This document shows, one piece after another, positions 53,899 to 64,000 of a stretch of 64,000 bases of DNA. This DNA comes from Magnetospirillum sp. (GTDB lineage Bacteria > Pseudomonadota > Alphaproteobacteria > Rhodospirillales > Magnetospirillaceae), in NCBI GenBank assembly GCA_024707145.1, contig JANQAI010000008.1, positions 660,137-724,136 on the forward strand, given 5' to 3'. Under the pieces are notes generated by a model. That model was given only the letters and a program-made list of their open reading frames with translations, was not told the origin of the DNA and searched no databases. The position numbers were made by a program, and so were the translations under genes. The first letter of the stretch is position 1. Each line of letters starts with the position of its first letter.

Positions 53899-54549
53899 TT
53901 ACGCCACGGCAGCCGCGGCGGCGGCGCCGTCGCGACGACCGATGATGTCGCCGACCTTCTTGCCGCGCTTGGCCGCGATGGAGCGGGGAGAGTTGAGGCT
54001 CTCCAGAGCGGCGAAGGTCGCCTTGATCATGTTGTGCGGGTTGGAGGTGCCCAAGCACTTGGCCACCACGTCGGCCACGCCAACGGTCTCGAACACGGCG
54101 CGCATGGGGCCGCCGGCGATGATGCCGGTGCCGGGCGGGGCGGCGCGCAGGACGACGCGGCCGGCACCGAAGTGACCGTTGACGTCGTGATGCAGGGTGC
54201 GGCCCTCGCGGAGCGGCACCTTGATCATGTTGCGCTTGGCCTGCTCGGTGGCCTTGCGGATGGCCTCGGGGACCTCGCGGGCCTTGCCGGAGCCGTAGCC
54301 GACGCGGCCCTTGCCGTCGCCGACCACCACCAGGGCGGCGAAGGCGAAGCGACGGCCACCCTTGACCACCTTGGCGACGCGGTTGATGTGGACCAGCTTG
54401 TCGACGAACTCGGACTCCTCGCGCTCGGCGCGCGGAGCCTCGGAGCCACGACCGCGTGGAGCCCGGCCCTCGCCGTCACCACCGCGGCCACGGCCGCGGC
54501 GCTGCTCGGTGCTGTCTCCACCACGATCGGGATTGGGAGTACGTGCCAT
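53899..54549 (-). CDS. rpsE: 30S ribosomal protein S5
   Basis: 216 residues; longer than E. coli S5 because of an N-terminal Arg/Gly-rich extension ([19 protein letters not shown]). The conserved part begins [20 protein letters not shown] and has [13 protein letters not shown]. Spc operon. Confidence 0.96.
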   Translation of the reverse strand: MARTPNPDRGGDSTEQRRGRGRGGDGEGRAPRGRGSEAPRAEREESEFVDKLVHINRVAKVVKGGRRFAFAALVVVGDGKGRVGYGSGKAREVPEAIRKATEQAKRNMIKVPLREGRTLHHDVNGHFGAGRVVLRAAPPGTGIIAGGPMRAVFETVGVADVVAKCLGTSNPHNMIKATFAALESLNSPRSIAAKRGKKVGDIIGRRDGAAAAAAVA

Positions 54550-54561
54550 ATTCTCGTTCCC

Positions 54562-54924
54562 TTAGAAAGACAGGCCGCCTTCGCGGGCCGCATCGGCCAG
54601 GGCCTTGACCCGGCCGTGATAGATGTAGCCACCGCGATCGAACACCACCTCGGTGATGCCGGCCGCCTTGGCCCGCTCGGCGATCAGCTTGCCAACCGCA
54701 GCGGCAGCTGCGATGTCGGCGCCGGTCTTCAGGCTGCCCTTGAGATCCGCCTCCATGGTGGAGGCCGACGCCAGGGTCTTGCCCTGGGCGTCGTCGATCA
54801 GCTGGACATAGATGTGCTTGCTGGAGCGGAAGACAGACAGGCGCACACGGCCACCCGACTTCTTCGCGATGCTTGCACGGGCGCGCCGCTTGCGGCGCTC
54901 GAAAAGTTCCTTCGGCGTCATCAT
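54562..54924 (-). CDS. rplR: 50S ribosomal protein L18
   Basis: 120 residues; basic N-tail [19 protein letters not shown], then [21 protein letters not shown] and the C-terminal [22 protein letters not shown]. Binds 5S rRNA. Two adjacent ATGs; either could start. Confidence 0.97.
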   Translation of the reverse strand: MMTPKELFERRKRRARASIAKKSGGRVRLSVFRSSKHIYVQLIDDAQGKTLASASTMEADLKGSLKTGADIAAAAAVGKLIAERAKAAGITEVVFDRGGYIYHGRVKALADAAREGGLSF

Positions 54925-54935
54925 GGCGGTGCCCC

Positions 54936-55469
54936 TTACTTCTTCTTGCCTTCCTTGCGGAGGATGGTTTCCGTCTCGTACTTGACGCCCTTGCCCTTGT
55001 AGGGCTCGGGGCCACGGAACGCACGGATCTCCGCAGCGATCTGGCCAACCAGCTGCTTGTCGCGGCCGGTGATGGAGATCGAGGTGGGCTTATCGCACTT
55101 CATGCTCACATCGGCCGGGATCGGATAGTCGATGTCGTGGGAGTAGCCGAGCTGCAGCTTGAGGGTCTTGCCCTCGACCGCGGCGCGGTAACCGACACCG
55201 TTGATCTCCAGGTTGATGGTGAAGCCTTCGTTGACGCCCTTGACCACGTTGTTGATGAGGGCACGGGTGGTGCCCCACATCATGCGGGCGCTCTTGGTTT
55301 CAGACTTGGGCTTCACCCAAATCTTGTCACCTTCGATGGTGGTCTCGACGTCATCGGTCAGCGGCATGCGGGACTCGCCCAGCTTGCCCTTGGCGATGAA
55401 TTCGGCGCCGACGATCTGGACGGAAACTCCAGACGGCACCGGCACGGGATATTTGCCGACTCGCGACAT
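54936..55469 (-). CDS. rplF: 50S ribosomal protein L6
   Basis: 177 residues; [34 protein letters not shown] and the C-terminal signature [12 protein letters not shown], with KEGKKK end. Spc operon. Confidence 0.97.
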   Translation of the reverse strand: MSRVGKYPVPVPSGVSVQIVGAEFIAKGKLGESRMPLTDDVETTIEGDKIWVKPKSETKSARMMWGTTRALINNVVKGVNEGFTINLEINGVGYRAAVEGKTLKLQLGYSHDIDYPIPADVSMKCDKPTSISITGRDKQLVGQIAAEIRAFRGPEPYKGKGVKYETETILRKEGKKK

Positions 55470-55483
55470 CTGTCAGTTCCTCC

Positions 55484-55882
55484 TTAGAACACCTGGCAGA
55501 GAACCTCGCCGCCCACATTCGCGGTGCGGGCCTCGGCATCGCTCATCACGCCACGCGGGGTGGACAGGATGGAGATGCCCAGACCATTCGCCACGCGGGG
55601 CAGGTCGGCGATCTTGGAATAGACACGGCGGCCCGGCTTGGACACGCGGGAGATCTCGGAGATCACCGGCTTGCCCTCGTGATACTTGAGCTCGATGGTG
55701 AGCTCGGTCACGCCGGAACGGACGTCGGCCTTGGAATAGCCGCGGATGTAGCCTTCGCGCTTGAGCACTTCCAGCACGTTCATCCGCAGGCCCGAGGCCG
55801 GCGAGGTGATGGTGGACTTGTTCGCCCGCTGGCCGTTGCGGATGCGGGCGAGCATATCGCCGAGCGGATCGGTCATGGACAT
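55484..55882 (-). CDS. rpsH: 30S ribosomal protein S8
   Basis: 132 residues; [31 protein letters not shown] and the C-terminal [18 protein letters not shown]. Central 16S rRNA binder and feedback regulator of the spc operon in E. coli. GGGAGG upstream, which would immediately follow the restored rpsN stop. Confidence 0.97.
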   Translation of the reverse strand: MSMTDPLGDMLARIRNGQRANKSTITSPASGLRMNVLEVLKREGYIRGYSKADVRSGVTELTIELKYHEGKPVISEISRVSKPGRRVYSKIADLPRVANGLGISILSTPRGVMSDAEARTANVGGEVLCQVF

Positions 55883-55897
55883 TGTCGAATGCCTCCC

Positions 55898-56204
55898 TTA
55901 CCGAGCTCGACTTGACCAGGCCAGGAACCTGGCCCAGGTTGCCGAGCTCGCGGAGCTTGTTACGGCAGAGCTTGAACTTGCGGTAGTTACCGCGCGGACG
56001 GCCGGTGAGTTCGCAGCGCAGACGGATGCGATTCTTGGCCGAGTTGCGCGGCACTTCCGCCAGCTTCAAGGCAGCCTCGAAGCGTTCCTCGGGAGAGGTT
56101 TCGCGGTTCATGATGATCGCCTTCAGGCGAGCGCGCTTGGCCGCATAGCGGTTCGCCAGGGCGGCGCGCTTCTTGTTCTTCTCGACGGAGCTGGTCTTAG
56201 CCAT
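55898..56204 (-). CDS. rpsN: 30S ribosomal protein S14, frame broken near the stop
   Basis: Restored length 101 residues, normal for the long, zinc-free S14. [44 protein letters not shown]. In the given sequence the frame misses its stop and reads on through rpsH. Dropping one base at about 55903-55906 (AGCTCGG to AGCTGG) gives the normal end LVKSSW and a TAA at 55898-55900, followed by the rpsH ribosome site. Since rpsN is essential, this is best explained by a sequencing error. Confidence 0.93.
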
Positions 56205-56219
56205 TGCGAGATTTCTCCA

Positions 56220-56762
56220 TTAGCTCGCGAACGGCATGTCGAAGCCCTTGAGAAGCGCCTTGGCTTCCGCGTCGGACTTGGCCGTCGTGACGAAAATGAT
56301 GTCCATGCCCCGGGTGGCATCAACCTTGTCGTAGTTGATCTCCGGGAACACGAGCTGCTCCTTCATGCCGAGGGCGTAGTTGCCCCGGCCGTCGAAGCTC
56401 TTGCCGGGCACGCCGCGGAAGTCGCGGACGCGCGGCAGCGCAATGTTGATCAGGCGGTCGAGGAACTCGTACATGCGGTCGGCACGCAGGGTCACCTTGC
56501 AGCCGACGACCTGACCCTCGCGCAGCTTGAACTGGGCGATGGACTTCTTGGCCTTGGTGGCCACCGGCTTCTGGCCGGAAATCAGGGTCAGCTCGGCCAG
56601 CGCGGCCTCGATCTTCTTGGCATCCTGGGCGGCTTCACCGACGCCCATGTTGATGACGATCTTCTCGAGCTTTGGCACCTGCATGGGGTTCGCGTAGGCG
56701 AACTCCTGCTGCAGGGCGGGCCGGACCTTCTCTTGGTAATGCTTACGCAAACGCGCGGTCAT
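56220..56762 (-). CDS. rplE: 50S ribosomal protein L5
   Basis: 180 residues; [37 protein letters not shown], and [20 protein letters not shown]. Binds 5S rRNA. Spc operon. Confidence 0.97.
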   Translation of the reverse strand: MTARLRKHYQEKVRPALQQEFAYANPMQVPKLEKIVINMGVGEAAQDAKKIEAALAELTLISGQKPVATKAKKSIAQFKLREGQVVGCKVTLRADRMYEFLDRLINIALPRVRDFRGVPGKSFDGRGNYALGMKEQLVFPEINYDKVDATRGMDIIFVTTAKSDAEAKALLKGFDMPFAS

Positions 56763-56776
56763 GTGTCCCTCTCCCC

Positions 56777-57097
56777 TTACCGGTCGATGACTTCGCCGGA
56801 CCGCTTGGCGACGCGGACCTTGCGACCGTCTTCGAGGACCTTCACGCCGACGCGGGTCGGCTTGTTGTCCTTGGGATCGACGTGGGCGACGTTGGAAACG
56901 TGAATGGCAGCTTCCTGCTCGACGATGCCACCAGCATTGGCGGCAGTCGGCTTCTGGTGCTTCTTCACCTTGTTGACGCCCTGGACGACGACGCGCTCTT
57001 CGCGCGGGTAGGCGGCGATGACCTCGCCGGTCTTACCCTTGTCCTTGCCGGCGATCACGATGACGCGATCGCCCTTCTTCACGTTGAGACCGGCCAT
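56777..57097 (-). CDS. rplX: 50S ribosomal protein L24
   Basis: 106 residues; [21 protein letters not shown] is the KOW motif, then [15 protein letters not shown]. Assembly initiator for the large subunit. Its start overlaps the rplN stop by one base. Confidence 0.97.
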   Translation of the reverse strand: MAGLNVKKGDRVIVIAGKDKGKTGEVIAAYPREERVVVQGVNKVKKHQKPTAANAGGIVEQEAAIHVSNVAHVDPKDNKPTRVGVKVLEDGRKVRVAKRSGEVIDR

Positions 57098-57465
57098 TAG
57101 AGCACCTCCGGAGCCAGCGAGATGATCTTCATGAACTTCTTGGCGCGAAGCTCACGGGTCACCGGCCCGAAGATACGGGTGCCGATGGGCTCGTTCTGCT
57201 TGTTGATGAGCACGGCCGCATTGGTGTCGAAGCGGATCGCGGTGCCATCGGGACGGCGGATTTCCTTGGCGGTGCGGACGATGACGGCGCGATGCACGTC
57301 ACCCTTCTTCACGCGGCCGCGCGGAATGGCCTCCTTGATGGAGACGACGATGATGTCGCCCACATTGGCAATGGTACGGTGCGAACCGCCCAGAACCTTG
57401 ATGCACTGAACCCGGCGGGCACCCGAATTATCGGCGACGTCCAGGTTGGACTGCATCTGGATCAT
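57097..57465 (-). CDS. rplN: 50S ribosomal protein L14
   Basis: 122 residues; [64 protein letters not shown]. First gene of the spc group in the classic order. Confidence 0.98.
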   Translation of the reverse strand: MIQMQSNLDVADNSGARRVQCIKVLGGSHRTIANVGDIIVVSIKEAIPRGRVKKGDVHRAVIVRTAKEIRRPDGTAIRFDTNAAVLINKQNEPIGTRIFGPVTRELRAKKFMKIISLAPEVL

Positions 57466-57506
57466 GTCGAGTTTCCTTTTCTAGATCGATATCGTCGATC
57501 GGGCCC

Positions 57507-57743
57507 TTAGGCCGTCTCGACGATCACTTCCCAGGTCTTGGTCTTCGAGATGGGACGGCACTCGCAGATGCGGACAGTGTCGCCCACCTTGAAGGTGTTG
57601 TTCTCGTCGTGCGCGTGGTACTTCTTCGAACGACGAATGAACTTCTTGTAGATCGGGTGCATCACGCGGCGCTCGACGGACACGACCACGGTCTTGTCCA
57701 TCTTGTCGCTGACCACCACGCCCTGAAGAATGCGCTTCGGCAT
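57507..57743 (-). CDS. rpsQ: 30S ribosomal protein S17
   Basis: 78 residues; [21 protein letters not shown] and [27 protein letters not shown]-fold 16S rRNA binder. Last gene of the S10 order. Confidence 0.97.
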   Translation of the reverse strand: MPKRILQGVVVSDKMDKTVVVSVERRVMHPIYKKFIRRSKKYHAHDENNTFKVGDTVRICECRPISKTKTWEVIVETA

Positions 57744-57760
57744 TGCTTTAGGTCCTTCTC

Positions 57761-57967
57761 TTAAGCTGCGCTGGCGGCGCGGGCGCGCTCGCCGAGGATG
57801 GTCTTGATGACCGCGATCTCGCGGCGCACCGCGGTGACCCGAGCAGTGTTCTCCAGCTGGCCCGAGGCCTTCTGGAAGCGCAGATTGAACTGCTCCTTCT
57901 TCAGCTCCAGAAGGGCATCCTTCAGCTGATCGTCGGTCTTGGCCCGGAGGTCGGTAGCCTTAGCCAT
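57761..57967 (-). CDS. rpmC: 50S ribosomal protein L29
   Basis: 68 residues; [27 protein letters not shown] then [16 protein letters not shown]. Sits at the peptide exit, near the SRP and trigger factor docking site. Confidence 0.97.
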   Translation of the reverse strand: MAKATDLRAKTDDQLKDALLELKKEQFNLRFQKASGQLENTARVTAVRREIAVIKTILGERARAASAA

Positions 57968-57972
57968 GATCC

Positions 57973-58386
57973 TTACTCCCCGAGGCGGACAATGAACTTG
58001 GTCTTGATCGGCAGCTTGGCAGCGGCCAGTTCAAAACCACGACGGGCCAGATCCTCCGGCACGCCGTCCACCTCGAACAGCACGCGGCCGGGCTTGACCT
58101 TGGCCACCCAGAACTCGGGCGAACCCTTACCGGAGCCCATGCGGACTTCAGCCGGCTTGCTCGACACCGCCACGTCGGGGAACACGCGGATCCACACGCG
58201 GCCCTGACGCTTCAAGTGACGGGTCAGGGCGCGGCGGGCGGCCTCGATCTGACGGGCGGTGATGCGCTCCGGTTCCAGCGCCTTCAGACCGAAGGCGCCG
58301 AAGTTCAGCAGGGTGCCGCCCTTGGCATCGCCATGGATGCGGCCCTTATGGAACTTGCGGAATTTGGTACGCTTGGGCGAAAGCAT
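57973..58386 (-). CDS. rplP: 50S ribosomal protein L16
   Basis: 137 residues; [52 protein letters not shown]. Organises the A-site region. Five bases upstream of rpmC. Confidence 0.98.
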   Translation of the reverse strand: MLSPKRTKFRKFHKGRIHGDAKGGTLLNFGAFGLKALEPERITARQIEAARRALTRHLKRQGRVWIRVFPDVAVSSKPAEVRMGSGKGSPEFWVAKVKPGRVLFEVDGVPEDLARRGFELAAAKLPIKTKFIVRLGE

Positions 58387-58402
58387 CTCTCTACCCTCTC
58401 AA

Positions 58403-59095
58403 TCAGCGGCGCTCGCGCTCGACCGGCGCGGACTCGCCAGCGGCACGCTTATCCTGGGCCATGGGATCGTGGGCCAGGATCTCGCCCTTGAACACCCACA
58501 CCTTGATACCGCAGGTACCGTAGGTGGTCTTGGCGGTGCCCACACCGTAATCGATGTCGGCACGCAGGGTGTGCAGCGGCACGCGGCCTTCGCGATACCA
58601 TTCCATGCGGGCGATCTCGGCGCCGCCCAGACGGCCGGAGCAGTTGATGCGGATGCCCTGGGCGCCCAGACGCATGGCCGACTGCACGGCACGCTTCATG
58701 GCGCGGCGGAACGACACGCGACGCTCCAACTGCTGGGCGATGGACTCGGCCACCAGCTGGGCGTCCAGCTCGGGCTTGCGGATCTCGACGATGTTCAGGT
58801 GGACTTCGCCACCGGTCATCTTCGAGAGGTCCTTGCGCAGCACCTCGATGTCGGCGCCCTTCTTGCCGATCACCACGCCCGGACGGGCGGTGTGGATGGT
58901 GATGCGGGCCTTCTTGGCCGGACGCTCGATCACCACGCGCGACACGCCGGCCTGGGCCAGCTTCTTGCGCAGGTGGTCGCGCAGCTTGAGATCCTCGTGC
59001 AGCATCTTGGCGTAGGACTGGTCGGCGAACCAACGGGAGTCCCAGGTGCGGTTGATGCCCAGGCGAAGACCGATCGGATTGACTTTCTGACCCAT
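58403..59095 (-). CDS. rpsC: 30S ribosomal protein S3
   Basis: 230 residues; [22 protein letters not shown] domain with [12 protein letters not shown], and C-terminal RIEW-like [31 protein letters not shown]. mRNA entry channel. Confidence 0.98.
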   Translation of the reverse strand: MGQKVNPIGLRLGINRTWDSRWFADQSYAKMLHEDLKLRDHLRKKLAQAGVSRVVIERPAKKARITIHTARPGVVIGKKGADIEVLRKDLSKMTGGEVHLNIVEIRKPELDAQLVAESIAQQLERRVSFRRAMKRAVQSAMRLGAQGIRINCSGRLGGAEIARMEWYREGRVPLHTLRADIDYGVGTAKTTYGTCGIKVWVFKGEILAHDPMAQDKRAAGESAPVERERR

Positions 59096-59099
59096 CTGC

Positions 59100-59486
59100 T
59101 TACTCCCCGGTCGCTTCTTCGCGCTCGCGCACGATCACGGTCAGGTTCGAGAACGGCTTTTCGATGCGGCCGACACGGCCGCGGGCGCGGGCGCGCCACC
59201 GCTTCATCACCATGGCCTTGCCGACATAGGCCTCGGCCACATAGAGCCGATCCACGTCGAGCTGATGGTTGTTTTCCGCGTTCGCGATGGCCGACTGCAG
59301 CACCTTCTTCACCACCTCGGCGACACGGCGCTTGGAGAAGGTGAGGGAATGAAGGGCGGTCTCGGCCTTGAGACCACGGATCGACGCCGCAACCAGGTTC
59401 AGCTTGCGCGGGCTGGTGCGGATGGAGGCCGAAAAGGCCTTCGCTTCGGTGTCCGCGAGGACGCGCTCAGCAGGCTTCTTGCCCAT
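59100..59486 (-). CDS. rplV: 50S ribosomal protein L22
   Basis: 128 residues; [47 protein letters not shown], and [22 protein letters not shown], the beta-hairpin in the exit tunnel. Confidence 0.97.
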   Translation of the reverse strand: MGKKPAERVLADTEAKAFSASIRTSPRKLNLVAASIRGLKAETALHSLTFSKRRVAEVVKKVLQSAIANAENNHQLDVDRLYVAEAYVGKAMVMKRWRARARGRVGRIEKPFSNLTVIVREREEATGE

Positions 59487-59489
59487 GGC

Positions 59490-59768
59490 TTACTTCCTCT
59501 TCGCTTTCTTGTCGACGCCGTGACCGTAGTAGGTCCGGGTCGGCGAGAACTCACCGAACTTGTGGCCGACCATGTTCTCGGTCACCAGGACCGGGATGTA
59601 CTTCTGGCCGTTGTAGACGCCAAAGGTCAGACCAACGAAGTTCGGCAGGATGGTGGAGCGACGCGACCAGATCTTGATGACCTCGTTGCGGCCGCTGGCA
59701 CGCGACTTATCCGCCTTCTTGAGCAGGTAACCGTCGACGAACGGACCCTTCCAAACGGAACGAGCCAT
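59490..59768 (-). CDS. rpsS: 30S ribosomal protein S19
   Basis: 92 residues; [27 protein letters not shown]-type [41 protein letters not shown]. Head of the small subunit. Confidence 0.97.
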   Translation of the reverse strand: MARSVWKGPFVDGYLLKKADKSRASGRNEVIKIWSRRSTILPNFVGLTFGVYNGQKYIPVLVTENMVGHKFGEFSPTRTYYGHGVDKKAKRK

Positions 59769-59781
59769 ACCCCGTCCCTCC

Positions 59782-60612
59782 TTACTTGTTCAGCTGACGG
59801 CGGCGCATGATCAGGCCATCCGTCTTCTTGTTGGAACGCGTCTTCTTGCCCTTGGTCGGCTTGCCCCACGGGGTGACCGGATGACGGCCGCCCGAGGTAC
59901 GACCCTCACCGCCACCATGGGGGTGGTCGATGGGGTTCATGGCGACGCCACGGACATGCGGGCGGAAGCCCAGCCAGCGGGTGCGGCCGGCCTTGCCCAG
60001 CGAGACGTTCTGCTGGTCGGGGTTGGACACGGCACCGATGGTGGCCATGCACTCGCCGCGGACGATGCGCAGCTCGCCCGAGGACAGGCGCAGCTGGGCG
60101 TAGCCCTGGTCCTTGCCCACCAGCTGCACGTAGGTGCCGGCGGAACGGGCGATCTGACCACCCTTGCCCTGCTTCAGTTCCACGTTGTGCACCACGGTGC
60201 CCACGGGGATGTTCTTCAGCGGCAGCGCGTTGCCCGGCTTGATGTCGACCTTCTCGCCGGCGACCACGGTGTCACCGACCGCCAGGCGCTGCGGAGCCAG
60301 GATGTAGCTCTTCTCGCCGTCGGCGTATTCGATCAGGGCGATGAAGGCGGTGCGGTTCGGGTCGTATTCCAGACGCAGAACGGTGGCCGCCACATCGAAC
60401 TTGGTGCGCTTGAAGTCGATCAGACGATAGCGGCGCTTGTGCCCGCCGCCACGGAACCGAACGGTGATGCGGCCCAGGTTGTTGCGGCCGCCCTTCTTGC
60501 GCAGGCCCTCGGTCAGGCTCGCCTCGGGCTTGCCCTTCCACAGCTCGGACCGGTCGACGGTGACGAGCTGGCGCTGGCCCGGGGTCGTGGGCTTGTAAGA
60601 CTTCAGTGCCAT
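59782..60612 (-). CDS. rplB: 50S ribosomal protein L2
   Basis: 276 residues; [39 protein letters not shown], and the peptidyl-transferase loop [22 protein letters not shown] with the functionally important His. Confidence 0.98.
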   Translation of the reverse strand: MALKSYKPTTPGQRQLVTVDRSELWKGKPEASLTEGLRKKGGRNNLGRITVRFRGGGHKRRYRLIDFKRTKFDVAATVLRLEYDPNRTAFIALIEYADGEKSYILAPQRLAVGDTVVAGEKVDIKPGNALPLKNIPVGTVVHNVELKQGKGGQIARSAGTYVQLVGKDQGYAQLRLSSGELRIVRGECMATIGAVSNPDQQNVSLGKAGRTRWLGFRPHVRGVAMNPIDHPHGGGEGRTSGGRHPVTPWGKPTKGKKTRSNKKTDGLIMRRRQLNK

Positions 60613-60616
60613 GGCG

Positions 60617-60922
60617 TCAGACTCCCGTCGTCACGTCGATGGTGTTGCCCTCGGCCAGCGTGACGATCGCCTTCTTGACGTCCGAACGCTGACCGACACG
60701 GCCGCGGAACCGCTTCACCTTGCCCTTGGAGACGATGGTGTTGACGGCATTCACCTTCACACCGAACACGCCTTCAACAGCGGCCTTGATCTCGGGCTTC
60801 GAGGCATCCAGCGGCACCTTGAAGGTGACCTGGTTGTGCTCGGAGCCCATGGTGGCCTTCTCGGTGATCACGGGAGCGCGGATGATGTCGTACATCCGCT
60901 CCTTCGAGATGGTCTTGCTCAT
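60617..60922 (-). CDS. rplW: 50S ribosomal protein L23
   Basis: 101 residues; [45 protein letters not shown] and [16 protein letters not shown]. Trigger factor docking site. Its ATG overlaps the rplD stop (four bases). Confidence 0.97.
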   Translation of the reverse strand: MSKTISKERMYDIIRAPVITEKATMGSEHNQVTFKVPLDASKPEIKAAVEGVFGVKVNAVNTIVSKGKVKRFRGRVGQRSDVKKAIVTLAEGNTIDVTTGV

Positions 60923-61539
60923 TTCAGGCGGGCCTCCAGGGCAGCGACCGCGTCCTTGGTGAGGACCAGGGTGTCGCGACGCAGGATGTCGTACACATTG
61001 GCACCGACGCTCGGCAGCACGTCCACGAAGGGGATGTTGCGCGAGGCCAGGGCGAAGTTGTCGTCCAGCGCCGGGCCGTCGATCACCAGGACCGAACCCC
61101 AGCCCAGCTTCTTGAAGCGGGCGGCCAGGTCCTTGGTCTTGGGAGCCGACAGCTTGGCCTGGTCGAGGACGACCAGCTTGCCTTCGGCGGCCTTGGCCGA
61201 CAGGGCGGTCTTCAGCGCCAGGGTGCGGACCTTCTTCGGCAGGTCGAAGGCGTGGGAACGCACGACCGGGCCGAAGATGGTCGAACCGCCACGGAACTGC
61301 GCCGAGCGCAGCGAACCCTGGCGGGCGCGACCGCCGCCCTTCTGGTTGAAGGGCTTCTTGGTGGTGCCGGAGATCTCGGAGATCGTCTTGGTCTTGTGGG
61401 TGCCCGCGCGGCGCTTCGACAGCTGATAGCTGACCATCCGGTGCAGCAGATCGGTGCGAACCGCGACGCCGAACACCTCGTCAGCGAGTTCGATCTCGCC
61501 GACGCTCTGGTTGTCCAGGCTGATAACGTTCGTCTTCAT
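60919..61539 (-). CDS. rplD: 50S ribosomal protein L4
   Basis: 206 residues; tunnel loop [34 protein letters not shown] and [19 protein letters not shown]. In E. coli L4 also represses the S10 operon through its leader; the hairpin before rpsJ might play a like role here. Confidence 0.97.
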   Translation of the reverse strand: MKTNVISLDNQSVGEIELADEVFGVAVRTDLLHRMVSYQLSKRRAGTHKTKTISEISGTTKKPFNQKGGGRARQGSLRSAQFRGGSTIFGPVVRSHAFDLPKKVRTLALKTALSAKAAEGKLVVLDQAKLSAPKTKDLAARFKKLGWGSVLVIDGPALDDNFALASRNIPFVDVLPSVGANVYDILRRDTLVLTKDAVAALEARLK

Positions 61540-61550
61540 CGCGCTTATCC

Positions 61551-62249
61551 TTACTCGCCGGCTTCGGCGGCAGCGGCGGCCTTCAGCGCGGCCGGGAACG
61601 GCACGCCCTCGGGCAGCTTGCGCTTGACCGCATCCTTGACCAGCACCCAGGAGCCTTCGGCGCCGGGGACCGAACCCTTGACCAGGATCAGGCCGCGCTC
61701 GACGTCGGTGGAGACCACCTTCAGGTTCTGGGTGGTGACCTGTTCGTCACCCAGGTGGCCGGCCATCTTCTTGCCCTTGAACACCTTGCCGGGGTCCTGG
61801 CGCTGACCGGTCGAACCGTGCGAGCGGTGCGACACCGACACGCCGTGGGTGGCTTCCAGGCCGCGGAAGTTCCAGCGCTTCATGCCGCCGGCAAAGCCCT
61901 TGCCGATGGTGTTGCCGGTGATATCCACGAACTGGCCGGGGATGAAATGGGCGGCCGACAGCTCCGCACCCACCTCGAGGACGTTCTCGGGGGAGACACG
62001 GAATTCGGCGAGCTTCTTCTTGGGCTCGACCTTGGCGTTGGCGAAGGTGGTGCGCTGCGCCTTGGCAACGTTCTTCACCTTGGCGGCGCCGGCGCCGAGC
62101 TGAACGGCGGTGTAGCCGTCCTTTTCCACAGAGCGGGTCGAGACCACCTGAACGGTGTCGACCTTCAGCACGGTGACGGGCACATGGGTGCCGTCCTCGG
62201 TGAAGATCCTCGTCATGCCGACCTTCTGGGCGATGAGACCGGATCGCAT
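61551..62249 (-). CDS. rplC: 50S ribosomal protein L3
   Basis: 232 residues; [70 protein letters not shown]. Carries the Gln that PrmB methylates in the family. C-tail Ala/Glu-rich. Confidence 0.97.
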   Translation of the reverse strand: MRSGLIAQKVGMTRIFTEDGTHVPVTVLKVDTVQVVSTRSVEKDGYTAVQLGAGAAKVKNVAKAQRTTFANAKVEPKKKLAEFRVSPENVLEVGAELSAAHFIPGQFVDITGNTIGKGFAGGMKRWNFRGLEATHGVSVSHRSHGSTGQRQDPGKVFKGKKMAGHLGDEQVTTQNLKVVSTDVERGLILVKGSVPGAEGSWVLVKDAVKRKLPEGVPFPAALKAAAAAEAGE

Positions 62250-62261
62250 CGTGTTGGTTCC

Positions 62262-62570
<309 letters not shown>

Positions 62571-62591
62571 TTCACGTCATCCGTTAAATCG

Positions 62592-62625
62592 GATCGGCGC
62601 CCCGGTTTCATGCGGGGCGCCGATC
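62592..62625 (-). promoter_or_regulatory. Leader hairpin before rpsJ
   Basis: Perfect 13-bp stem GATCGGCGCCCCG (62592-62604) with CGGGGCGCCGATC (62613-62625) and an eight-base loop, ending 22 bases from the rpsJ ATG. It is not followed by a U-run, so it is more likely a control or processing element than a terminator. See the finding. Confidence 0.6.
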
Positions 62626-62727
62626 GCATTGAATCTCGTTTCGGTTCAAAGAACCCCCCGCAGTCAGCCCCGCCGTGATCAGCGGTTCAGGGGCTCTTAC
62701 GGGGACGGCCGAAGCCGGAAGCCCAGG

Positions 62728-62755
62728 GTTATACAGAGAGTCCGCCCCTTGGCAA
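62728..62755 (-). promoter_or_regulatory. Candidate S10 operon promoter
   Basis: On the minus strand, TTGCCA (62755-62750), a 16-base spacer and TATAAC (62733-62728) form a good housekeeping-sigma promoter about 150 bases before rpsJ, downstream of the tuf terminator. Confidence 0.6.
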
Positions 62756-62785
62756 CCAGAGTCTTTCACTTGCCGTCGAGAACAA

Positions 62786-62813
62786 AAACGGCGCCGGGAA
62801 ACCCGGGCGCCGC
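62786..62813 (-). terminator. Terminator of tuf
   Basis: Stem CGGCGCCGGG / CCCGGGCGCCG with an AAA loop and one bulged base; on the minus strand it is followed by five U. It separates tuf from the S10 operon, although read-through is possible. Confidence 0.8.
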
Positions 62814-62839
62814 CTTCGTTTCGGCGAGAAGCCGAAAGA

Positions 62840-64000
<1,161 letters not shown>

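Noticed and set aside
51673..55002. A 1109-residue plus-strand open frame across secY to rplR
   Set aside because: It is antisense to conserved ribosomal genes, low in complexity and rich in Gly, His and Gln; long antisense frames are expected at this GC content.

Overview
The window is chromosomal DNA from a high-GC alphaproteobacterium. Protein character (RecA, thiC, malic enzyme-phosphotransacetylase fusion, PccAB, cbb3 subunit CcoN, ATP12) and gene order suggest Rhodospirillales, most like Magnetospirillum; this is inference from family resemblance. No mam/mms magnetosome gene, phage, insertion sequence or CRISPR array is visible.

Layout. 1-6.7 kb: start of a cysteine hydrolase, a DUF2934 protein, two sugar-phosphate mutases (manB/algC type and pgm), recA, a DgcZ-like diguanylate cyclase and lipB. 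6.8-12.1 kb: tRNA-Leu(GAG), maeB, an RluA-type synthase, a 49-residue protein, a MarR/DUF1398 pair with a clear operator, and marC. 12.1-21.6 kb: an unrecognised 362-residue protein, glgX, a membrane protein, a chemoreceptor, thiC behind a TPP riboswitch, two small unknown genes and an XRE regulator. 21.6-27.1 kb: a repeat-rich gap, a solitary ccoN, a Tat-exported GH1 glucosidase, acylphosphatase, a DUF2061-Dps-DUF2061 group with a Fur-like site, and a YegP-like protein. 27.1-41.1 kb: pccB-pccA, then the minus-strand series htrA, rarA, rlpA, crcB, rluC, HAD phosphatase, asmA, ATP12. 40.6-47.9 kb: a response regulator/Hpt pair, a ChvG/ChvI-like two-component system, four small exported proteins, a soluble chemoreceptor and a YjfB protein. 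48.2-64 kb: on the minus strand, tuf followed by the S10, spc and alpha operons with adk after secY; rpmJ and rpsD are absent, as is usual in alphaproteobacteria.

The sequence appears to contain single-base errors. Nine reading-frame breaks in eight genes (pgm twice, the 362-residue gene, a chemoreceptor, yegP, the HAD gene, rluC, a lipoprotein and rpsN) are each repaired by one base, six of them in homopolymers of four or more. One lies in essential rpsN. I treat these as sequencing or assembly errors and annotate the restored spans.

Most of the window is housekeeping. The most interesting material is the orphan ccoN with its palindromic upstream region, the paired DUF2061 genes around dps with a Fur-like site, the exported-protein group beside the ChvGI-like system, a strong hairpin directly upstream of rpsJ, and several operator-like inverted repeats. 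I found no clear new multi-gene system.
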